A stretch of 64,000 bases of DNA from Cellvibrionales bacterium UBA4451. GTDB lineage: Bacteria; Pseudomonadota; Gammaproteobacteria; Pseudomonadales; Porticoccaceae. The stretch is taken from positions 71,620 through 135,619 of the forward strand of contig DGPB01000010.1 in the NCBI GenBank assembly GCA_002390285.1, in the 5' to 3' direction. Positions within the stretch are counted from its first letter, which is position 1. The number at the start of each line of letters is the position of its first letter. Shown here piece by piece: positions 22,794 through 30,877 of this stretch. A program made the position numbers and the translations under genes. The notes under the pieces were generated by a model. The model ran no database searches, was not told where the DNA came from, and saw only the letters and a list, made by a program, of their open reading frames with translations.

Positions 22794-24522
22794 AGCCAAT
22801 GATTTTTCGAGTCAAAGCGCGGGCTAAGTAACGTGCTTTGGTGGCGCGGTCGAAGCGCTTGTATCTGGTTTTTTCTGCCCCTTCCATAAAGGCTGTGTGT
22901 TTGCTGTAGTCAATATGGACATCCACGATGACGGGTTTATTGTCTGATATCAGACTGAAAGCGATATCCAGTGATGGTTGTAATTGGCTGTCGTCCTCGA
23001 CGGCCACATACTCACAGCCCACCGCATGTGAAAAGGCGATCCAGTCGGCGTCCCCCAGTTTGGTACAGGTTTTGCGCTCATGGGGGATATCCTGAACCCG
23101 GGCTGTTTCAGCCAGCTCGCCATCGTTAAACAAGAAGTAGATAACGCCAAGGTCATATTTGTGCGCAGTGATGGCTTCCATACCGGTCATCATCATGGCG
23201 CCATCGCCAACGATCCCCACTACTGTGCTGTCTGGATGAACTAATTTCAACGCATTGACAGCAGGAACACAGTAACCCGTTCCATTGAAATCGGTAGGGG
23301 AGATAAATCCACCGACTTGGTGTATGGGTAGCAATTCCGCAGACAGGTACGTGTGATTACCGTCATCGCAGGCTACAAACGCATCATTGGGTAACCGTTC
23401 TCTGAGGGCGCTAAAGAAATTGGCCGGATTAACTCGGTCTGTTTTATGTTTGCGCCACATTGACTGGTATTTGTGTTTGTCAGCAGCAATCTGTTGGATC
23501 AGTGGTCCGCTGTCTTGTGGTTTAGCTTGGGCGTCGACGACATTTTCAAGCAGGATTTTTGCTATCTCAGCGGCATCACCTTCAAGGGTGAGTGTCGCAG
23601 GATAGTTGGCATTAAATACGGCGGGATTAATGTCGATATGGATCAGGTTTTTTGGCGGAACCATACCAAAATTACCGGTAGGAATTTCAGAAAACCGGGT
23701 GGCGATGGCCAGCAGGCAATCGCAATCCTCAAAAGCATGTTGAGCTGCGGGTACCGCAGAGGGGCCAAACCCCATACCGGTATGAAGCGGGTGGTTAGCG
23801 GGAAAAACACTCAGTCCCTGAAGGGTGGTGGCTACCGGCGCCGCCAGATGAGTGGCTAACGATTGGAGTGTGTTACTGGCACCTTTTGCGCCCCAGCCAA
23901 CGAAAAGACCGGGTTTTTCTGCAGCGAGAAGCATGTTGACGGCAGCCTCTATGGCCTGCGCGTTCGGTGGTGGGGTGGTTGGCTGTGCATTGAATACAGC
24001 CAGTTCTTCAATGTCCTCATGGGCCAATTGCAGGTTGATAGGGATTTCAATAAATACCGGCCCAGGTTCGCCTTCAATCGCAGTCCGATAAGCCTCAAAA
24101 ATAGTGGGGACGATATCGCCGTGATGTTCTACCAGAAAAGTGGCTTTGGTGATGGGGGCGAGCAGGGCGTGGTGGTCAATGTCTTTCAGTTGAAAATGCC
24201 GGTCTGATTGACGGTCAATTCCGCCGGCGATAATCAATAGAGGAATACCGCCCAGAAAAGCTTCTCCAATGCCACTGGCGGCGTGAGTAATACCCGCACC
24301 AGGGACAACAACCAAGGTGCCAATCGTGCTTGTGGTGCGGCTCACCGCATCGGCCATGAATGCAGCAGAGAGCTCATGAGTGACCATGCAGGGAGTAATC
24401 TGTTCTGATTGGTCAAGCTCGTCGTAAATTTCAGAATTGTGAGCGCCGGGAATACCAAAGGTATGAGTGACACCAATGTTTTCCAGTGCGTATCGGGTAA
24501 GCCATGCCCCGGTCTTTTTCAC
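22786..24522 (-). CDS. Thiamine-pyrophosphate-dependent enzyme, acetolactate-synthase-like
   Basis: The 578-residue product has the three-domain plan of the TPP family: an N-terminal Pyr domain with the catalytic glutamate in VTHELSAAFMADA (about residue 50), a central domain, and a C-terminal PP domain with GDGAMMMTGMEAI and the N of FLFNDGEL. It resembles acetolactate synthase and other 2-oxoacid-type TPP enzymes. No small regulatory subunit gene is adjacent and there is no ilv context, so the substrate is open. Family members include acetolactate synthase, benzoylformate decarboxylase and sulfoacetaldehyde acetyltransferase. It does not match the last one's N-terminus by eye. Confidence 0.8.
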   Translation of the reverse strand: MKKTGAWLTRYALENIGVTHTFGIPGAHNSEIYDELDQSEQITPCMVTHELSAAFMADAVSRTTSTIGTLVVVPGAGITHAASGIGEAFLGGIPLLIIAGGIDRQSDRHFQLKDIDHHALLAPITKATFLVEHHGDIVPTIFEAYRTAIEGEPGPVFIEIPINLQLAHEDIEELAVFNAQPTTPPPNAQAIEAAVNMLLAAEKPGLFVGWGAKGASNTLQSLATHLAAPVATTLQGLSVFPANHPLHTGMGFGPSAVPAAQHAFEDCDCLLAIATRFSEIPTGNFGMVPPKNLIHIDINPAVFNANYPATLTLEGDAAEIAKILLENVVDAQAKPQDSGPLIQQIAADKHKYQSMWRKHKTDRVNPANFFSALRERLPNDAFVACDDGNHTYLSAELLPIHQVGGFISPTDFNGTGYCVPAVNALKLVHPDSTVVGIVGDGAMMMTGMEAITAHKYDLGVIYFLFNDGELAETARVQDIPHERKTCTKLGDADWIAFSHAVGCEYVAVEDDSQLQPSLDIAFSLISDNKPVIVDVHIDYSKHTAFMEGAEKTRYKRFDRATKARYLARALTRKIIGSK

Positions 24523-24721
24523 TACATTCCCTCAGTGTTTTTATAACTACTGTTTTATCACAACGGGTCAGCTCATGCTATTGACTGAGCTCAGGTTCTT
24601 CAACGCACACGCAAATATGGGCGAATGGGGGTCTATACTTGAGTTATCACCCGCTGAAGCTGGGATATCTGTTTGGTATACCCCAGCTGGTGGGGAAAAA
24701 TACGGATGTGAAAGCCCCTTC

Positions 24722-25435
24722 TTAAGAGACTGTTCCCGTAGTGCGGACTCGCTTGGCACCTTTAATAACGGGAGCACGTTTGGTGGCTCTGTGATGCTCA
24801 ACACGATCGTCGATAACATTCTTCAGGGCAATTAACATACCGGCAACCAAAAACGCACCAGGAGGTAGTACCGCCACAAGAAAGCCGTAACCTTCACCGA
24901 AGAGGTGCAGAGTCCAGTTTTCAGCAACAGGTCCAAATATCAGGTGCATGTTGTCGAACAACGTGCCGCTGCCAAGAATTTCACGAATCGTACCAATGAC
25001 TAATAACACAAGGCCAAAGCCTGCTCCCATCATCAGGCCATCCATAGCTGAAGCCCGAACGTTGTTCTTGCTAGCAAACGCTTCAGCGCGGCCGAGAATG
25101 GCGCAGTTGGTGACGATCAGCGGAATAAAAATGCCCAGAATCAGATACAGCTCATAGGTAAAGGCCTGCATCAATAGCTCGGTGCAGGTGGTGAAGGTAG
25201 CAATAATCATCACAAAGGCGGGAATTTTAACGGCGTCAGAAACCTGTTTGCGAATCAGTGATACTACGATGTTAGAGCCTGTTAGTACCAGCATCGTTGC
25301 TAGTCCCAATCCCAGCGCATTGACCACTGAGCCGGTAACAGCCAGCAGGGGACAAAGTCCTAGTAACTGAACGAGGGCGGGATTATTTTTCCAAAGACCA
25401 TTGTTGGTGATCTCGCGATAGGACATGTCAGTCAT
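24722..25435 (-). CDS. rsxE: Rsx/Rnf electron-transport complex subunit E
   Basis: A 237-residue polytopic membrane subunit, homologous to RsxA, of the ion-translocating ferredoxin:NAD oxidoreductase. The start YREITNNGLWKNNPALVQLLGLCPLLAVT and FIPLIVTNCAILGRAEAFAS match the family. Cysteines in membrane segments (LGLCPLL, TNCAILG) probably bind the Fe-S centre shared with RsxA. Its start overlaps the end of rsxG, so it is translationally coupled. In E. coli nth follows; here the operon ends and an unrelated gene comes next. Confidence 0.95.
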   Translation of the reverse strand: MTDMSYREITNNGLWKNNPALVQLLGLCPLLAVTGSVVNALGLGLATMLVLTGSNIVVSLIRKQVSDAVKIPAFVMIIATFTTCTELLMQAFTYELYLILGIFIPLIVTNCAILGRAEAFASKNNVRASAMDGLMMGAGFGLVLLVIGTIREILGSGTLFDNMHLIFGPVAENWTLHLFGEGYGFLVAVLPPGAFLVAGMLIALKNVIDDRVEHHRATKRAPVIKGAKRVRTTGTVS

Positions 25436-26114
25436 TGATAGGTGCCTCTGCCTGAATCAGCCCTGGAGCTGGCTCGGGGGTGATTTCTGGTTGGTTGGCG
25501 GCTTTCAGCAGGCGCGCCCGATCTTCCTTATAATATTGCAGGGTTTTCAACACCTGTTGCACCACTGCTCGAGGGGTAATGGTTGCGCCGGTAAACTGGT
25601 CAAAGGTACCCTTATCCTTTTTCACTTTCCAGCCTACGGGTTTAGGGTTTGTTAGAGACTTACCATTAAACCCGAGAATCCAGTTGTTCTTCTTGATGTC
25701 CACTTTATCGCCAAGCCCGGGTGTCTCCCTGTGAGATACGACCCTGACGCCCGCCACAGTACCATCTACATTAATCCCTACCATCATCTGGATCTCGCCG
25801 CTATAACCATCGGGGGCGACACTGGGGACGATCACGGCTACCAGCTCATTACCTTTTCGGGCGATGTTAACCTGGCCGTCTTTAATACCTAGCGTTGTCC
25901 AGTAGACGGCAGGAATATCCAGGGTGTCCACTAATAGGTCATTGCTGTGCCGTTCGAGAGGGACAATTTCTAGCAGTGCTCGTTTGGCAACCTCACGTTT
26001 TGCTTCAGCAATGCGATCTTTGGTGTTCACATGCGTAGTGGCAAGCAGTGCCGCAGTAACCAGGGCGAATAGGCCTAATGCAATACTGTTAAAACTAATG
26101 GATTTACCCAGCAT
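25428..26114 (-). CDS. rsxG: Rsx/Rnf electron-transport complex subunit G
   Basis: A 228-residue membrane-anchored flavoprotein with one N-terminal transmembrane segment (SIALGLFALVTAALLATTHV) and a periplasmic FMN-binding domain. FMN is attached covalently through the threonine of the flavinylation motif, here in FTGATITPRAVV near residue 185, preceded by VVSHRETPGLGDKV. It relays electrons between RsxC/D and the rest of the complex. The start lies three bases after the rsxD stop. Confidence 0.95.
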   Translation of the reverse strand: MLGKSISFNSIALGLFALVTAALLATTHVNTKDRIAEAKREVAKRALLEIVPLERHSNDLLVDTLDIPAVYWTTLGIKDGQVNIARKGNELVAVIVPSVAPDGYSGEIQMMVGINVDGTVAGVRVVSHRETPGLGDKVDIKKNNWILGFNGKSLTNPKPVGWKVKKDKGTFDQFTGATITPRAVVQQVLKTLQYYKEDRARLLKAANQPEITPEPAPGLIQAEAPIND

Positions 26115-26117
26115 AAT

Positions 26118-27185
26118 CTAGTCCTTTTTCTCCGTGGCACGGCGCGACTTTTTGTGGCCATAGGTGCGTGGGAGTGTGTAGTTATCGATCAGGGGCGCGG
26201 CAAAATTCATCAGTAGTACAGCAAAGGCGATCGCATCCGGGTAGTTACCCCAGCTACGAATAATAAAAATAAGTATGCCAATTAATGCGCCGTATATCAG
26301 GCGGCCACGGTTGCTCGTAGCTGACGTTACTGGGTCGGTAACGATAAAGAATGCGCCAAGCATGGTGGCCCCACTGAAAAGGTGCAGCAAGGGTGATCCA
26401 TGGCTAGAGGAGCTGCCGCCATCGTAAAAAAGGGTTGAACACAGGGCTAAGGCGCCCAGCATGGCGACGGGTGCATGCCAGGTAAATACTTTGCGATATA
26501 GCAAGAAGCATCCACCGGCAAGAAAGCCAAGATTAACCCACTCCCAACCAACGCCAGCCAAACTGGCACGGCTGTACAGTGGGTCTTTCTGGTAGAGCTG
26601 ATCTACCAGAAAGCCGGTATTGTGCTTGAAGGTATCCAAAGGCGTAGCGGCGGTAAAAGCGTCGATTCCTTCTGCGTGAAGGAAGGGTAATACCATTTGT
26701 AATGACTGCCATAATCCGGGAAAGCTCTCACCATCCGGGTATAGTGGCAAGGGCGCTGGCCAGGCCGTCATCTGTACAGGGAAAGAAATCAGCAGTACCA
26801 CATACCCCACCATGGCGGGATTAAACGGGTTGTAGCCAAGCCCACCATAGAGATTTTTGGCGATGACAATAGCAAAGCTGGTGCCGACTAGAATTAACCA
26901 CCAAGGTGCCAGCGGAGGCAATGCTAACCCCAGTAATACCGCAGTAACCAGAGCACTGTAATCCCCCAAATAAAACATGATGGGGCGTTTACGTAGGCCC
27001 ATGACGGCAGCTTCGCAGCCGACGGCTACAATTCCGGCAATTACGATGTTGATCAGGGAACCCCAGCCAAAGAAAGCGGTAAGTGCTAACAGCCCGGGAA
27101 TGGTGGCCAGCAGGACTAACTGCATGACGTTAGCCGTGTTCTGGGTTCCATGAGCGTGGGGTGATGTGAGTTTCAGCAAGGCCAT
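26118..27185 (-). CDS. rsxD: Rsx/Rnf electron-transport complex subunit D
   Basis: A 355-residue polytopic membrane subunit that carries a covalently bound FMN. The likely flavinylation region is VTDPVTSATSNRGRLIYG. Family blocks YLGDYSALVTAVLLGLALPP and NPFNPAMVGYV are present. It forms, with RsxA and RsxE, the ion-conducting membrane part. The gap to rsxC is 12 bases and to rsxG three, within one operon. Confidence 0.95.
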   Translation of the reverse strand: MALLKLTSPHAHGTQNTANVMQLVLLATIPGLLALTAFFGWGSLINIVIAGIVAVGCEAAVMGLRKRPIMFYLGDYSALVTAVLLGLALPPLAPWWLILVGTSFAIVIAKNLYGGLGYNPFNPAMVGYVVLLISFPVQMTAWPAPLPLYPDGESFPGLWQSLQMVLPFLHAEGIDAFTAATPLDTFKHNTGFLVDQLYQKDPLYSRASLAGVGWEWVNLGFLAGGCFLLYRKVFTWHAPVAMLGALALCSTLFYDGGSSSSHGSPLLHLFSGATMLGAFFIVTDPVTSATSNRGRLIYGALIGILIFIIRSWGNYPDAIAFAVLLMNFAAPLIDNYTLPRTYGHKKSRRATEKKD

Positions 27186-27197
27186 GGGCAGTATCCG

Positions 27198-29444
27198 TTA
27201 TTGTGTTTCTTGTGCCAGCTGAGCTTCAGCGGCAGTCAGTTTGGCTTGCAATTTTTCTACACCTGAACGGAAAGCATCAATGTGTTCTGAGCCTTCTGAT
27301 TCAGCTGAAGCTAGTTTTTCCTGGGCTTTTATTAGTCGGTTTTGCAGGGATTCGACTGTGGCCTTCAGCTTGTCTTCATCAGACATGGAGGCTTGATCCG
27401 CAGCTTTCGCCTGTGCTCGTGCAATGGCCGCGGCAGCGGCATTTTCTGTTTCAGGTGTGGTCGTGGATTCATTCGTTTGAGCGGGTGTTTCGGCCAGTTG
27501 TTGTTCTGTATCCTTTAGCTTGGTCTGTTGTTTTTCCAGACCATTCTGCAGAGCCGTTTTAAGCGATTCGTCATCCGCTTCGGCAATCTTTTTCAGCGTT
27601 ATCACAATACGTTCTTTTAGTGTGGCAATTTTCTTTTCCAGGGCCTCTCTGGGGCTGGCCTGGCTTTTCTCCATCACCGTTTTTTCAGTATTGGATACAT
27701 TGGTATCAGACGGTAGCGTTAAGTCAGCTAATTTTTGTTGCGCATCCTTGAGACGCAACTGGGCATCCTCAAGGGCGGCGAGTGCTTGTTCACGTTGTTT
27801 TTCAGTCGCATCTTGCTCTAGGGTATTCAATCTTTTTTGTACGGACTCCAAATGGCTTTCCGCCCTGACAATGCCGCGCTCTAGTTTTGCGCGTTGTTCT
27901 TGTGGTGAGGCTTTTTGTGCTTCGGCACGGGCCATGGCTGCTTTGATAATGTCATCGGCAGGGGAGGTTTCTGTGTTGCCAGAAGGGTTGTTTGCCTTTT
28001 TGGCTCGGGCTTGTTCAGCGGCCTTTTTACGAGCTTCACGTTTGACGGCTTTCCCGGCTTCTTCTTTCTCTTTGCGAGTTTTCTGAAACTCAAAGCGTTC
28101 TCTGGCTCTGTCGGAGTTGATTTTTTCCAAAGACAGTTTGCGGATTTCGCCCTTGGCTGCCCGATAGTATTGGACCAATGGAATATTGCTGGGGCAGACA
28201 TAGGAGCAGGCGCCACATTCTATACAATCGAATAAGTTGTGAGCTTCCAGATGTTCGTAATTATGTGACTGAGCGTGCCAGAACAACTGTTGTGGTAGCA
28301 GGCTGGCAGGACAGGCCTCCGCACACATCCCACAGCGAATGCAGGGTTGAGCTGGAGGAGGTGTTGGCAGCTCTTCTCCTGTAGGAGCAAGAATGCAGTT
28401 GGTGGTTTTTATGACTGGTATGTTGAGATCTTCCAGTGTAAATCCCATCATCGGGCCACCCATGATCAAGCGGGGACATTTACTTTGATCAAAACCACTG
28501 TGTTCCAGTAAGTGACTGATGGGCGTACCAATCAGGACCAGGTAGTTCTTGTTCGTTTCACAAGCGTTGCCGGTGACGGTGGTAACACGCGAAATGAGAG
28601 GTTCACCTTGTTGTATTGCACGCTGTACGGCATAGGTCGTGCCGATGTTTTGACAGACAATACCTATATCAGCAGGTAGCCCTCCATTGGGCACTTCTTT
28701 ACCGGTGAGGATTTGAATTAGCTGCTTTTCACCGCCGGAGGGGTAGCGTGTGGTAAATTCGACAAGTTCGATATTGGTGTCTTGAAGATAGGGCTCAAGC
28801 GCTTCGTAGGCTTCTGGCTTGTTATCTTCAATACCGATCAGAATTTCTTCGGGTTCACCGAGAATGAACGACAGTATTTTTATACCCTCGACAATATCTT
28901 TGGCGTGTTCCCGTATTAGCATGTCATCAGCGGTGATATAGGGTTCGCACTCAGAACTGTTGATGATGAGCGTGGAGATGGATTGCTGTGTACCCAGCTT
29001 TACCGCGGTAGGAAAGCCTCCACCACCTAGCCCTACAATGCCTGCCTGCCGAATCACGTCTAGCAGTTCTTCCGGGCTGTGCTCTCGGTAGTTCTCAACG
29101 CCCTTGATGTCGGCCCAGCGATCATGCCCGTCAGGGACCAGCGTAATACAGCGAGCGGCCATACCGGAGGGATGGGGTATGGAATGAGCACTGATTTCAC
29201 TGATAATCCCAGATGTGGGGGCATGAATGCCAGCACTCACCATACCGTTTGGTTCGGCGAGTACCTGACCTTTTAGAACGCTATCACCTTCGGCAACTAA
29301 GAGCTTTGGTGGTGCGCCAATATGCTGGTTGAGGGGGATGATTAGCTTTTCAGGCAATGGCAGGGTACCAATACATGACTGTACGGATTGGTGTTTGTTC
29401 TCGGGGGGGTGAACGCCACCGATTAGATCCCAGACCTTTCTCAT
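27198..29444 (-). CDS. rsxC: Rsx/Rnf electron-transport complex subunit C (NADH-binding), long coiled-coil tail
   Basis: The 748-residue subunit begins with an RnfC barrel-sandwich region (IPLNQHIGAPPKLLV), followed by the NADH/FMN-binding glycine loop GLGGGGFPTAVKLG. Two [4Fe-4S] clusters are bound by CIRCGMCAEACP and CIECGACSYVCP near residues 370 and 410. The last roughly 300 residues are a highly charged Ala/Lys/Glu/Gln-rich predicted coiled coil (KEKEEAGKAVKREARKKAAE...). Such tails exist in gammaproteobacterial RsxC but vary in length. The gene start overlaps the rsxB stop by four bases. Confidence 0.94.
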   Translation of the reverse strand: MRKVWDLIGGVHPPENKHQSVQSCIGTLPLPEKLIIPLNQHIGAPPKLLVAEGDSVLKGQVLAEPNGMVSAGIHAPTSGIISEISAHSIPHPSGMAARCITLVPDGHDRWADIKGVENYREHSPEELLDVIRQAGIVGLGGGGFPTAVKLGTQQSISTLIINSSECEPYITADDMLIREHAKDIVEGIKILSFILGEPEEILIGIEDNKPEAYEALEPYLQDTNIELVEFTTRYPSGGEKQLIQILTGKEVPNGGLPADIGIVCQNIGTTYAVQRAIQQGEPLISRVTTVTGNACETNKNYLVLIGTPISHLLEHSGFDQSKCPRLIMGGPMMGFTLEDLNIPVIKTTNCILAPTGEELPTPPPAQPCIRCGMCAEACPASLLPQQLFWHAQSHNYEHLEAHNLFDCIECGACSYVCPSNIPLVQYYRAAKGEIRKLSLEKINSDRARERFEFQKTRKEKEEAGKAVKREARKKAAEQARAKKANNPSGNTETSPADDIIKAAMARAEAQKASPQEQRAKLERGIVRAESHLESVQKRLNTLEQDATEKQREQALAALEDAQLRLKDAQQKLADLTLPSDTNVSNTEKTVMEKSQASPREALEKKIATLKERIVITLKKIAEADDESLKTALQNGLEKQQTKLKDTEQQLAETPAQTNESTTTPETENAAAAAIARAQAKAADQASMSDEDKLKATVESLQNRLIKAQEKLASAESEGSEHIDAFRSGVEKLQAKLTAAEAQLAQETQ

Positions 29445-30097
29445 GACGCGTTTCCCCCGTCCTGCTTGCCGTTGTCATTGTTATTTTGATCAGTGGCAAT
29501 AATGTCGTGGGAGTGCAAGTTTTTGATCTGTTCTTCTGTCGTGGCGGGCATATCCCATTTCCAGTCACCAGGACCTTTGGCAACAGGAAGCATATCAATG
29601 CAATCCACCGGGCAGGGTTCTACACAGAGGTCACAGCCTGTGCATTCACTGACAATAACGGTGTGCATCAGTTTGGCAGCGCCGAGTATGGCGTCAACGG
29701 GGCAGGCTTGAATACACTTGGTGCAGCCAATACATTCATCTTCTCGAATGTAGGCAACTGTTTTAACGTCACTCTCTTCCCCATGTTCTTCATCGAGAGA
29801 AGGCGCTTCTACATCGAGTAGGTCAGCAATGGCGTTGATGGTGGTTTGGCCTCCGGGAGGACACTTGTTTATGGTGTCGCCATTGGCAATGGCCTCTGCG
29901 TAGGGGCGGCAACCGGGATAACCACACTGACCACACTGAGTTTGGGGTAAGAGTTTGTCGATTTGCTCAACAATCGGGTCACCTTCCACCTTAAATTTAA
30001 TCGCGGCGTAGCCGAGCACCGCGCCAAAAACGACGGAGAGTCCGGTCAGAGCCACCAATGCGGCGGATAGGGGATACTGGGCAATAATGTCGTACAC
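29441..30097 (-). CDS. rsxB: Rsx/Rnf electron-transport complex subunit B (ferredoxin-like)
   Basis: A 218-residue iron-sulfur subunit with an N-terminal membrane anchor (SAALVALTGLSVVFGAVLGY). The cluster motif CGQCGYPGCRPYAEA is followed further on by a fourth Cys in INKCPPGG. Two ferredoxin-type motifs follow, CIGCTKCIQACP and CTGCDLCVEPCP. It accepts or donates electrons at the cytoplasmic side of the complex. The C-terminus carries an Asn/Asp/Gly-rich tail (DQNNNDNGKQDGG). Lies between rsxA and rsxC in the operon. Confidence 0.95.
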   Translation of the reverse strand: MYDIIAQYPLSAALVALTGLSVVFGAVLGYAAIKFKVEGDPIVEQIDKLLPQTQCGQCGYPGCRPYAEAIANGDTINKCPPGGQTTINAIADLLDVEAPSLDEEHGEESDVKTVAYIREDECIGCTKCIQACPVDAILGAAKLMHTVIVSECTGCDLCVEPCPVDCIDMLPVAKGPGDWKWDMPATTEEQIKNLHSHDIIATDQNNNDNGKQDGGNAS

Positions 30098-30110
30098 GTT
30101 ATCGCAGCCC

Positions 30111-30686
30111 CTATACCAATCCGCTGAAGCCCATAAAGGCTAATGACATTAATCCGGCGGTAATCATACCAATGGCGGCACCTTTAAAGGGTGCAGGTAT
30201 ATCGGCTACTGCGAGGCGCTCTCGCATGGCAGAAAACAGTATCAGCACCAAAGAGAAACCTAGCGCAGCACCAAAACCATAGAGCGTTGATTCCAGCAGG
30301 GTGTGTGCTTTGGCGATATTTAGAAATGCCACGCCCAATACCGCACAGTTGGTGGTAATTAGTGGCAGAAAGACTCCGAGTACGCGGTAGAGTAGTGGGC
30401 TGGTTTTCTCGATAAACATTTTGGTGAATTGCACGACGACAGCAATCACCAGAATAAAGGAGATGGTTTTCAGGTATTCCAGGTTCAGGGGGGCCAGAAT
30501 CCAAGTGTGAACCATGTAGCTGGACATGGCCGCCAGGGTCAATACAAAGGTGGTGGCGCCAGCCATGCCGATAGCGGTTTCCAGCTTATTGGAAACACCC
30601 ATAAATGGGCACAGGCCCAGAAACTGGACTAGAACAAAATTGTTCACCAGTATGGTGCTAATCATAATAACGGCAAATTCTTGCAT
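30111..30686 (-). CDS. rsxA: Rsx/Rnf electron-transport complex subunit A
   Basis: A 191-residue polytopic subunit and the first gene of rsxABCDGE. It starts MQEFAVIMISTILVNNFVLVQFLGLCPFMGVSNK in pattern and contains LITTNCAVLGVAF; cysteines in LGLCPF and TNCAVLG mirror those of RsxE. In E. coli this complex keeps SoxR reduced; in Rnf bacteria it couples ferredoxin and NAD oxidation to ion transport. Which role applies here is not shown. The region upstream carries a 15-bp repeat array and a palindrome. Confidence 0.95.
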   Translation of the reverse strand: MQEFAVIMISTILVNNFVLVQFLGLCPFMGVSNKLETAIGMAGATTFVLTLAAMSSYMVHTWILAPLNLEYLKTISFILVIAVVVQFTKMFIEKTSPLLYRVLGVFLPLITTNCAVLGVAFLNIAKAHTLLESTLYGFGAALGFSLVLILFSAMRERLAVADIPAPFKGAAIGMITAGLMSLAFMGFSGLV

Positions 30687-30708
30687 TTAGTCCTATCTCA
30701 CTGTGACC

Positions 30709-30753
30709 GTCTGTAGTGGGGCTGTTTGTAGTTGGGCTGTCCGTAGTAGGCCC
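30709..30753. repeat. Three 15-bp tandem repeats upstream of rsxA
   Basis: Units GTCTGTAGTGGGGCT, GTTTGTAGTTGGGCT and GTCCGTAGTAGGCCC are contiguous and in register, about 22 bases before the rsxA start codon, so inside its leader or promoter. Confidence 0.75.
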
Positions 30754-30777
30754 ATCATTATAGCGGTATGCAAATTC

Positions 30778-30810
30778 TACTAATAAGTATAAAACACCAG
30801 CTTATTAGTA
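30778..30810. promoter_or_regulatory. Perfect inverted repeat between metG and rsxA
   Basis: The ten-base arms TACTAATAAG and CTTATTAGTA are perfectly complementary with a 13-base spacer. There is no T-run on either side in the right place for an intrinsic terminator, so an operator for rsxA or an RNA hairpin ending metG mRNA are both possible. Confidence 0.45.
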
Positions 30811-30816
30811 CATTTC

Positions 30817-30856
30817 GCCATAAGACATATCCGTAAGTCATAGCCATAAGCCATAT
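30817..30856. repeat. Degenerate tandem repeat, 12-14-bp units, after metG
   Basis: Units GCCATAAGACATAT, CCGTAAGTCATA and GCCATAAGCCATAT lie about 20 bases beyond the metG stop codon in the direction of its transcription. Confidence 0.55.
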
Positions 30857-30877
30857 GGCGTCAGCAGTTGTTGGTCT

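Noticed and set aside
24660..24700. CCCCAGCTGGTGGGG hairpin as an rsx operon terminator
   Set aside because: The T-run is on the wrong side for the reverse-strand operon.
27520..28086. A 188-codon forward frame inside rsxC
   Set aside because: It mirrors the Ala/Lys/Gln-rich coiled-coil tail of RsxC in antisense and has no domain or start signal of its own.
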